A stretch of 5,561 bases of DNA, from positions 1-5,561 of the forward strand of contig JALOMS010000353.1 in the NCBI GenBank assembly GCA_025455345.1. The letters run 5' to 3'. The notes below the pieces were generated by a model that was not told the origin of the DNA, searched no databases, and saw only the letters and a list, made by a program, of their open reading frames with translations. A program made the position numbers and the translations under genes. This document shows positions 1-4,230 of the stretch, one piece after another (the stretch's first letter is position 1; every line of letters begins with the position of its first letter). This DNA comes from Thermoflexibacter sp. Its GTDB lineage: Bacteria > Bacteroidota > Bacteroidia > Cytophagales > Thermoflexibacteraceae.

Positions 1-324
1 CATAATTTTTAAATAAATGCTTTTCCTTTTCTTACCTCTATCGCAACGGCGAACCGTATCTACTCTTGCCTCTTCGGAGTCCCTCACCATAAATGTTTTT
101 TGCACTACTGCATTCAAACCACCATTTTCACCTGCCTGTATAATGAAATTTTCAGCTTTTTCAAAAGCCTCTTTCCTCAATTTTGCTTCCTTTTTAGGAA
201 TCTTATTTTTAAGATTTTCAAGCATTTGAAGTCCATCTTCTTTGGTAGGAGGCTCATTTTGCGACCAAGATTCTGATTCTTCTAAGTCTTCACCCTGCGC
301 TTGTATTCTTCCTCTATGTAGCAT
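1..324 (-). CDS. Hypothetical small protein, 3' end off the window or frameshifted
   Basis: The frame opens at an ATG at 324 and stays open for 108 codons to the window edge, so it is either cut by the edge or continues past its normal end. The product starts MLHRGRIQAQG, then an acidic stretch (E12, E15, E16, E18), a Lys/Glu-rich helical part (about residues 31-60) and a Gly-rich turn (GENGG, 65-69). I recognise no catalytic motif. It recalls a small hypothetical protein of about 100 residues from Bacteroidota genomes, but I cannot name a family. After residue 89 (..ARVD) the frame becomes very basic and unlike the rest. In another frame the same DNA reads IEVRKGKAFI then TAA (stop at 11-9), which looks like the true end, so bases 42-57 may be a frameshifting insertion (see findings). 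A TAnnTTTG box lies 28 bases upstream of the start. There is no Shine-Dalgarno site. Confidence 0.68.
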   Translation of the reverse strand, partial: MLHRGRIQAQGEDLEESESWSQNEPPTKEDGLQMLENLKNKIPKKEAKLRKEAFEKAENFIIQAGENGGLNAVVQKTFMVRDSEEARVDTVRRCDRGKKRKSIYLKIM

Positions 325-351
325 AAACGCTTTTTTTGTTTTTTTAATTTA

Positions 352-359
352 CAAAAGTA
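352..359 (-). promoter_or_regulatory. Candidate -7 box for the leftmost gene
   Basis: On the minus strand this reads TACTTTTG, a full match to the Bacteroidota TAnnTTTG box. It lies 28 bases upstream of the ATG at 324. No good TTTG is seen at the expected -33 distance (the minus strand there reads about CCCA), so the promoter is only half supported. Confidence 0.4.
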
Positions 360-404
360 TGCTTTTTTACGCTTTTTCTTGGGTTTTGAGAAACTATAAT
401 CAAA

Positions 405-428
405 ATAAAAAACAAACCTCCTTTCGGG
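405..428 (+). repeat. Repeat copy A (single arm of a repeated hairpin)
   Basis: This copy reads AT, then AAAAAACAAACCTCCTTTC (407-425), then GGG. It is identical to copies at 2883-2906 and 3699-3722 except for one G/A difference. The other two are followed by a matching AAAGGAGG arm and form hairpins. Here no such arm is found in the next 160 bases, so it is a solo or truncated copy. It lies in a gene-free stretch (325-651) between the leftmost gene and the 652-954 gene. In the rest of that stretch (430-592) I see no gene and only a mildly GC-richer patch around 541-575. Confidence 0.75.
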
Positions 429-592
429 GATTGTTTAAAATAGATAGAGAATCGCTAATAAACAGGTTTACTTTCACATTCCACAAAACTTAAAATTGCT
501 TTGATTTTATAAAAATCACCTCCCAATCCACAAAAATAGCGAACTTAGCAGACGTAGCCCAGTAGGAGCTTGGAAGAAATAATAATTCATCA

Positions 593-627
593 AAGAGTTT
601 TAAACTTTTGGAAAGTTTAAAACTCTT
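593..627 (-). terminator. Long perfect hairpin downstream of the 652-954 gene
   Basis: Positions 593-608 (AAGAGTTTTAAACTTT) pair perfectly with 612-627 around a TGG loop, giving a 16 bp stem. The hairpin lies 25 bases past the stop codon of the minus-strand gene ending at 652, where an intrinsic terminator would be expected. The tail on the minus strand (TGATGAATTATT) is only moderately T-rich, and the plus-strand tail is ATTTTATG, so it may work in either direction. Confidence 0.7.
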
Positions 628-651
628 ATTTTATGTTATGCCCCTGCTTAT

Positions 652-954
652 TTACTTATACCAATCATGTATAGTCTTTTTCCTTGGCTCTACATACAAA
701 TCTTTATTAGCTTCAAATGCTTCCTCGACACTTTGGTATATTTTTGCATTGTTTTGTAACATTTTTTCAACAATAAGTTTCTTTATATCTGCATCTTCCA
801 TTAAGAAAAAAAAGTGATATTTAACATCAATTATTGAGTATGAATCCTCCTGCTTGGCTGATTGATTTCTAATTAAAACATATTGATGTGTATTTTGCCA
901 ATACTTGGCATATTCTCTTTCTAATTCCTCATGCATAGTATTATTTATCATCAT
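652..954 (-). CDS. Hypothetical 100-residue protein
   Basis: This 100-residue protein starts at the first of two adjacent ATGs (954, 951). A third Met at residue 7 (MHEELEREYAK) could also be the start. The composition is that of a real soluble protein: acidic and Lys-rich amphipathic segments, with YAKYWQ (16-21) and HQYVLIRNQ (23-31), a hydrophobic/aromatic patch YHFFFLMED (46-54), and a final helical part with VEEAFEAN (76-83). No signal peptide, membrane helix or metal-binding motif is visible, and I do not recognise a family. It stands alone, bracketed by a hairpin at 1003-1026 upstream and one at 593-627 downstream, so it is probably transcribed singly. No convincing TAnnTTTG box was found upstream. 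Confidence 0.65.
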   Translation of the reverse strand: MMINNTMHEELEREYAKYWQNTHQYVLIRNQSAKQEDSYSIIDVKYHFFFLMEDADIKKLIVEKMLQNNAKIYQSVEEAFEANKDLYVEPRKKTIHDWYK

Positions 955-1002
955 CTTTTATAGTTACCATCAAAGCACAATTGCTAAAAAATCTTTATCC
1001 AA

Positions 1003-1026
1003 AATCCACTTACAAGTAAGTGGATT
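1003..1026 (-). terminator. Perfect hairpin between two minus-strand genes
   Basis: AATCCACTTAC (1003-1013) pairs perfectly with GTAAGTGGATT (1016-1026); allowing for the loop this is a stem of about 10 bp. It lies about 47 bases downstream of the stop codon at 1073 of the split gene. On the minus strand the stem ends in ATTTTGG, a short T tail. It is the likely terminator of the 1996-1073 transcription unit and would insulate the gene at 652-954. Confidence 0.65.
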
Positions 1027-1072
1027 GGAAGGTTTTGAAGAAAATAGGGATAACGAACTAAAAACATTAAGA

Positions 1073-1631
1073 CTACACCAACACCAATGCCTCTTTTTGG
1101 ATACCATGCTTATCAAAATAGATTCTCATGGAAGGAGATTGGTTAAGCAATAATTGAGCATTTTGACTTTCTACCAATTTCATGACTGCCTCACTTGCAA
1201 GCACCCAAGAAAGGGAGGGTTCTGGTAATTTTTTCAACTGCCTTTTTACCCAAGAAAATAGTAGCCTAACCGCAGTGGCATATTGCTCATTGTTTTCAAA
1301 AAATTTCTTCTTGGTAGTATAATCTCCCAAAGAAAAACTCACTCCCTAAGCTATTTTGTATAGGTCTATCAAACTCAATCACAGGAGATTGGGAAGTATC
1401 AATATAAGATTCTTCGCTATGAAGATAGGGAGAAAAGACAAGCGAATTAATCATACTTTCTTGTACCAACAAGGATTGCGGCTTTTCCAACAAGGAATCC
1501 AAACGCAAAGCCTTCCCTTTCAAAACATCTCTGGGACTGACTATTGCAAAGCCATTTTTTTTTGCAAAATGTTCTATTGCAATTACATCAGTATTTATAA
1601 GAAAGAAATTGATTTGATTTTTGGGTTTCAT
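1073..1631 (-). pseudogene. Conserved hypothetical protein broken by a one-base frameshift
   Basis: Two overlapping frames make one gene. The N-terminal part (1631 to 1296, 111 codons) starts MKPKNQINFFL and ends ..GRLYYQEEIF, then TGA. The C-terminal part continues in another frame (to a TAG at 1075-1073) as ENNEQYATAVRLLFSWVKRQ. Dropping one base from the T6 run of the minus strand (1303-1298) joins them as ..EEIF-ENNEQ.. into a protein of about 185 residues. From memory, this matches a family of hypothetical proteins seen in Bacteroidota and cyanobacteria with a central SPVIEF.RP segment, a GRLYY segment and a late LFSWV.R..KK segment. All three are here, in order and at sensible spacing across the junction. 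Function is unknown. The C-terminal frame also has its own GTG at 1342, but the family pattern favours one broken gene. The break could be a real mutation, a sequencing error in the homopolymer, or frameshifting. The gene overlaps the upstream one by ATGA, so the two are co-transcribed. Confidence 0.75.
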
Positions 1632-1996
1632 TTGATAAATTTCTTGTTTTTATAGTCGTAAAACTCCACTTTTATTCCTGTTGCTTTTTCTATGTCTTTG
1701 ATTGCTTCTTGTTCTCTTTTAACAGGCTTTCCACTGCTATTAGTTCGTCCCACTTGTATAATTCTCAACCATGTAATCTGTAAGACGTTACCAATTGCCC
1801 CTAAAATAAAACTTGCTACATCTGCTATGCGAATATCTTTTGCCACATAAGTAGCAATAGGTTTTTCTTTACTCACTTGTACCTCTTTATTATCTTTATT
1901 TTCTTCTTTTATTTCATTGAAAATAAGATCAATAGCGTCTTTGTGTTCTTTGCCGCCATTCTTGCCATTAGGATTATTTACTTTATTTTTGGGCAT
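1628..1996 (-). CDS. Hypothetical 122-residue protein, first gene of a two-gene unit
   Basis: The 122-residue product begins with a polar, Asn/Gly/Lys-rich tail (1-20). A charged segment rich in Lys and Glu follows (25-46), then a more hydrophobic stretch, IADVASFILGAIGNVLQITW (57-76), that could be a buried helix or weak membrane segment. The end is basic (REQEAIKDIEKATGIKV, 94-110; KNKKFIK). I recognise no family. Its TGA stop overlaps the ATG of the next gene (ATGA at 1631-1628), a classic translational coupling arrangement. The start faces away from xisH across 147 bases. On the minus strand that spacer contains TAATTTTTG, close to a -7 box but with one base too many, so the promoter is not settled. 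Confidence 0.62.
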   Translation of the reverse strand: MPKNKVNNPNGKNGGKEHKDAIDLIFNEIKEENKDNKEVQVSKEKPIATYVAKDIRIADVASFILGAIGNVLQITWLRIIQVGRTNSSGKPVKREQEAIKDIEKATGIKVEFYDYKNKKFIK

Positions 1997-2097
1997 TATT
2001 TCAGCACAAGTTTTGAGATTGAGTTTCTACAAAAACGGGGTTTTGACCTTACAAGAGGATTATACTAAAAAATTATCAAAAATTAAACACTCCATTT

Positions 2098-2128
2098 TCT
2101 GACAAAAAAATCAAAAATTGTATCTTTG
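2098..2128 (+). promoter_or_regulatory. Candidate Bacteroidota promoter for xisHI
   Basis: TATCTTTG at 2121-2128 matches the TAnnTTTG -7 box exactly. TCTG at 2098-2101, one mismatch from TTTG, sits 19 bases upstream, the usual spacing for the -33 box. The xisH ATG is 15 bases downstream of the box, which implies a very short leader and no room for a Shine-Dalgarno site. Confidence 0.6.
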
Positions 2129-2143
2129 CATAAATAGCATTTT

Positions 2144-2557
2144 ATGGCAAAGGATATTTTTCATGAGGTAGTTAAAACAGCATTGTCAAAAGATGGATGG
2201 ACAATTACGCATGACCCCTATCGCATTTTAGCATTAGGGAAAGATGTGCAAGTTGATTTAGGTGCAGAAAAGCCAATCATAGCGGCAGAAAAAGGCATGG
2301 AACGTATTGCGGTAGAAGTAAAAAGTTTTATCAACCCTTCTTTCACCTACGATTTTCATTTGGCATTGGGGCAGTATCTAAATTATCTCCTTTTGATAGA
2401 AGAACAAGAACCCGAAAGGGAGTTATATTTAGCAGTTTCAGAGGAAATTTATGAAACTCATTTTCACAATTTGGCGATTCAAAAGGCTATCAACCGTTAC
2501 CAGATAAAAATAGTAGTTTTTGACCCTACAAACCTTATAAAGCAATGGATAAAATAA
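2144..2557 (+). CDS. xisH: XisH family protein (PD-(D/E)XK-like fold)
   Basis: This 137-residue protein is full length for the XisH family. Family landmarks are the MAKDIFHE start, VKTALSKDGWTITHDPY (10-26), VDLGAEK (37-43), the AAEKG turn (47-51), RIAVEVKSF (54-62), ALGQYLNYL (74-82) and the late FDPTNLIKQWIK end. XisH proteins are placed in the PD-(D/E)XK nuclease-like superfamily. D38, E58 and K60 (D..ExK) fit the metal-binding core, with Q77 in the following helix. The name comes from cyanobacteria, where xisH and xisI are needed with the recombinase xisF to excise the fdxN element from heterocyst DNA. Most homologues lie far from any such element and their role is unknown. Here no recombinase is present, so the excision role is not supported. 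The gene is led by a good promoter box and overlaps xisI by 13 bases. Confidence 0.93.
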   Translation: MAKDIFHEVVKTALSKDGWTITHDPYRILALGKDVQVDLGAEKPIIAAEKGMERIAVEVKSFINPSFTYDFHLALGQYLNYLLLIEEQEPERELYLAVSEEIYETHFHNLAIQKAINRYQIKIVVFDPTNLIKQWIK

Positions 2558-2886
2558 AACAATATCAAGAACTTATCATTCGCCTGTTGGAAGAATACGG
2601 TTCGGTGCGTCCCGCAAATATCGAGGAACACGAATATCAGGTCATTGCTGATACACAACGCAATCATTTCCAATTAGTAAGTTTGGGTTGGCACAAGAAT
2701 CGCTTTTTCCATTATGTAGTTTTGCATTTGGACATCAAGCCTGATGGAAAAATTTGGTTGCAAGTCAATCAAACGGATTGGAATATTGTAGAATCACTCA
2801 TGGAAAATGGAGTATCTAAAAATGAAATTGTTTTAGGCAGTTTTAGCCCTCAAATGCGCTCATATAGCGGCTTTGCTGTCGCATAA
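2545..2886 (+). CDS. xisI: XisI family protein, partner of XisH
   Basis: This 113-residue protein has the usual XisI length and pattern: an N-terminal helix, KIKQYQELIIRLLEEYG (3-19), then DTQRNHFQLVSLGW (36-49), YVVLHLDIK (57-65), DGKIWLQ.N.T (67-77), a GVSKNEIVLGS helix-turn (89-99), and the hallmark end SP.MRSYSGFAVA (101-113). Its start lies inside the end of xisH (ATG at 2545, 13-base overlap in another frame), which indicates translational coupling and a fixed stoichiometry of the two products. No Shine-Dalgarno site precedes it. The biochemical role is unknown. The tight pairing with a nuclease-like partner is consistent with a regulator or inhibitor, but that is inference. The TAA stop overlaps the A run that begins repeat copy B. 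Confidence 0.93.
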   Translation: MDKIKQYQELIIRLLEEYGSVRPANIEEHEYQVIADTQRNHFQLVSLGWHKNRFFHYVVLHLDIKPDGKIWLQVNQTDWNIVESLMENGVSKNEIVLGSFSPQMRSYSGFAVA

Positions 2887-2939
2887 AAAACAAACCTCCT
2901 TTCAGGTATAGCGGAATGCCGCCCACCCAAAAGGAGGTT
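2883..2939 (-). terminator. Repeat copy B: large hairpin with T tail on the minus strand
   Basis: AACCTCCTTT (2893-2902) pairs perfectly with AAAGGAGGTT (2930-2939). Inside are GGT/ACC (2905-2907 with 2925-2927) and GCGG/CCGC (2911-2914 with 2919-2922). On the minus strand the stem is followed by TGTTTTTTA, a standard intrinsic terminator, which would end the transcript of the minus-strand gene stopping at 3020. On the plus strand no T tail follows. The left 24 bases are the repeat shared with 405-428 and 3699-3722. Confidence 0.78.
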
Positions 2940-2946
2940 ATCAAAA

Positions 2947-3020
2947 GCCAACGTGATATGTACCACATTACTGCGTCCTCCAACAAACGTTGCCCGCTAC
3001 AAACGTCCGAAACGATTGGC
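2947..3020. other. GC-richer structured spacer of unknown nature
   Basis: This 74-base segment lies between the copy B hairpin and the stop codon of the UVR gene and is visibly richer in G+C than its surroundings. Its ends are imperfect inverted repeats: GCCAACG at 2947-2953 against CGATTGGC at 3013-3020. Internally CAACGT (2949-2954) pairs with ACGTTG (2987-2992), and ATGT/ACAT pairs around ACC. The layout recalls an integron attC site, but the required RYYYAAC and GTTRRRY cores are absent. No reading frame or known RNA is recognised. Confidence 0.4.
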
Positions 3021-3409
3021 TATGTTTTTACTAAATTCAACTTTTCTTTAAGTTTTGCGGCTACTTCATAGTCTTCCTTGCGGACTGCTTCTTGTAACTG
3101 AAAATGAAGTAAGGTATTGTTTACATCCTCACCTACTTGTATATCTTTCTTTACTTTTTGAAAAACCTGTATCAATATTTCATAACTAAGTGCAATACCT
3201 AACACATCACGCACAAAAGCAAGGCGAGGCAATACTATTTTGCCAATAGGTGTAAGCATATTTTCAGGCGGAGAAAATAGATTTTCTATGTCGCACTCTC
3301 TTATCCAATCTTTACGAAAAACCTCGTTCATCGCTTCTGTAAGCGGATAATCTCCTCTGAAAATTATCCAGTGATTTGCTTTGGCATATTCTTTTTCGGC
3401 TTCTGTCAT
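3020..3409 (-). CDS. Small protein with C-terminal UVR motif
   Basis: The 129-residue product starts MTEAEKEYAKANHW. It has a central segment, TPIGKIVLPRLAFVRDVLG (53-71), and ends in a UVR-type helical hairpin, LQEAVRKEDYEVAAKLKEKL (105-124), with the usual Ala-x-x-x-Glu-Asp-[FY]-Glu-x-Ala-Ala-x-Leu spacing. In UvrB, UvrC, ClpC and McsA this motif makes protein-protein contacts. Here it stands on a protein that otherwise shows no nuclease, ATPase or zinc motif, so a DNA-repair role should not be assumed. The start is 6 bases after the stop of the zinc-ribbon gene, so the two form one unit driven from the promoter near 3679-3710. The transcript probably ends at copy B. Confidence 0.78.
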   Translation of the reverse strand: MTEAEKEYAKANHWIIFRGDYPLTEAMNEVFRKDWIRECDIENLFSPPENMLTPIGKIVLPRLAFVRDVLGIALSYEILIQVFQKVKKDIQVGEDVNNTLLHFQLQEAVRKEDYEVAAKLKEKLNLVKT

Positions 3410-3415
3410 GGTATT

Positions 3416-3652
3416 TTATACAAAAAGGTAAGCTAATATGCCCAAAACTGCGATAAAAGAAGCTGTTTTAAGCAATCTCTCTATGGTTTTCTTATCTAAG
3501 GTTTTCATAAAATATTCTGCTCCACACTCTTTGCAATGAAGTGTATTTCTGTAATAAAAGGTATTCAGAGAATCACACTCAGGGCAATTCGAATGTGCAT
3601 TTTTATTCTCATAATACTTACTCTGTTTATCAATTTCTTTTTGTGGAATCAT
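3416..3652 (-). CDS. Zinc-ribbon protein with a C-terminal membrane helix
   Basis: This 78-residue protein starts at the ATG at 3652. A longer in-frame extension to 3790 would run through the terminator hairpin and the promoter, so it is rejected. The N-terminus is polar (MIPQKEIDKQSKYYEN). Next is a CPEC...CKEC zinc ribbon (C23, C26, C40, C43; C-x2-C-x13-C-x2-C). A Lys-rich linker follows, then a single hydrophobic helix, ASFIAVLGILAYLFV (64-78), ending exactly at the stop. This predicts a tail-anchored protein with the zinc ribbon on the cytoplasmic side. No wider family is recognised. It is the first gene of a unit with the UVR-motif gene 6 bases downstream; the pair may act together, but nothing in the sequence shows how. 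Confidence 0.75.
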   Translation of the reverse strand: MIPQKEIDKQSKYYENKNAHSNCPECDSLNTFYYRNTLHCKECGAEYFMKTLDKKTIERLLKTASFIAVLGILAYLFV

Positions 3653-3678
3653 GGTGAATTGAGGATTTATATTTAGGG

Positions 3679-3710
3679 CAAAAATAAAGAAAATGTTAAT
3701 AAAAAACAAA
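3679..3710 (-). promoter_or_regulatory. Bacteroidota promoter of the zinc-ribbon/UVR unit
   Basis: On the minus strand TTTG (3710-3707) is followed after 20 bases by TATTTTTG (3686-3679), matching both the -33 TTTG and the -7 TAnnTTTG boxes at the expected spacing. The ATG is at 3652, 26 bases past the -7 box. The -33 box lies inside repeat copy C, in the T-rich tail of the terminator hairpin, so termination of upstream reading and initiation of this unit share the same bases. Confidence 0.68.
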
Positions 3711-3740
3711 CCTCCTTTCAGGGATTTACCTAAAGGAGGT
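3699..3740 (-). terminator. Repeat copy C: hairpin with T tail on the minus strand
   Basis: ACCTCCTTT (3710-3718) pairs with AAAGGAGGT (3732-3740), and AGG (3720-3722) pairs with CCT (3729-3731) across one bulged C, leaving a GATTTA loop. On the minus strand the stem is followed by TTGTTTTTTA. It would stop transcription coming from the decayed gene to the right. The first 24 bases match copy B exactly and copy A with one difference. Confidence 0.75.
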
Positions 3741-3751
3741 GGGGAAAATCC

Positions 3752-3778
3752 CTCACAAGGTTTTTTCGCCCTTGTGGG
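3752..3778. terminator. Second hairpin next to copy C
   Basis: CTCACAAGG (3752-3760) pairs with CCTTGTGGG (3770-3778; 9 pairs including one T-G) around the loop TTTTTTCGC. The minus-strand tail is GATTTTCCCC and the plus-strand tail is TGTTTTGACC, so either direction is possible. It lies 85 bases beyond the end of the decayed gene and forms a tandem pair with copy C. Confidence 0.5.
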
Positions 3779-3862
3779 TGTTTTGACCACAACAATCCCC
3801 TTGCTATGAAAAACTGCCCCATAAGGTGAATAAGTTGGCGTAAAAATCTGAAAACAAGCAAG

Positions 3863-4188
3863 TTATATTTCTGTCCTTAGCTTGTCTATCTGCTCATGGG
3901 TTAAGCCTATTGCCTTGTCAATTATCTCATTATCAAGACCTAATTTAATAAGATTTTTAGTAATTTTTGTTTCTCTTTCTTTTTTTCCATATTTAAAAGA
4001 TGTTTCCAAATAGGCAGTGAAATCCAAGTAGTTTTTTTCACTATTGCGATAAGATTACAGTTACTTTCCCCTGTTTGCAATAGATTTCAGCATAAGCGTA
4101 TCTACGCAGAACAGGGTCTTGGCTCGTTAGTTTGGGCAAAACTTGTTAAGGTCATGCAAGCCAATAAAATAGTCAATAATTTTATCAT
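3863..4188 (-). pseudogene. Decayed gene, tail similar to Rpn-type PD-(D/E)XK nuclease/transposase
   Basis: Positions 3741-4230 hold no intact gene. On the minus strand a 63-codon frame (4054 to 3863, TAA) reads ..DFTAYLETSFKYGKKERE then TKITKNLIKLGLDNEIIDKA and IGLTHEQIDKLRTEI. The pattern ETS[FY]..GK.EG.. followed by LL..GL....I...TGL..EEI..L is typical of the C-terminal tail of Rpn-family nuclease/putative transposase proteins. This is a family-pattern judgement, and the tail is not specific to one family. Upstream, a stretch in another frame (4145 to 4044) reads PVLRRYAYAEIYCKQGKVTV and would join the tail after one frameshift. Further up, the first frame again reads DKIIDYFIGLHDLNKF (about 4187-4140). 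The catalytic N-terminal domain is missing; the esterase gene begins where it should lie. A competing reading is an ATG at 4188 that opens a 28-residue frame resembling a signal peptide. The tail is the most secure part. Confidence 0.55.
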
Positions 4189-4230
4189 ATTTTGATTTAT
4201 TGTGATTAGAATGCAATTTTACATAAAAAA

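Noticed and set aside
17..493. Plus-strand open frames at 17-229 and 242-493
   Set aside because: The products are Ser/Phe-rich, typical of the antisense of a Lys/Glu-rich gene, and they lie opposite the minus-strand gene and the non-coding spacer.
1073..1342. Independent gene starting at the GTG at 1342
   Set aside because: The first codons overlap the preceding frame, and the joined reading across the T6 run gives a more coherent protein with known-looking family segments.
2947..3020. Integron attC site
   Set aside because: The layout is suggestive, but the conserved RYYYAAC and GTTRRRY core sites are not present, and no integrase is seen.
3020..3409. UvrB/UvrC DNA-repair protein
   Set aside because: Only the short UVR helical motif is present; no helicase or nuclease domain fits in 129 residues.
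405..3722. CRISPR array from the repeated 24-mers
   Set aside because: The three copies are separated by about 2.5 and 0.8 kb containing genes, with no regular spacers and no cas genes in the window.
3416..3790. Longer 124-residue version of the zinc-ribbon protein with an upstream start
   Set aside because: The extra 46 residues would be encoded by the copy C hairpin, the T run and the promoter boxes; the ATG at 3652 follows a well-placed promoter.
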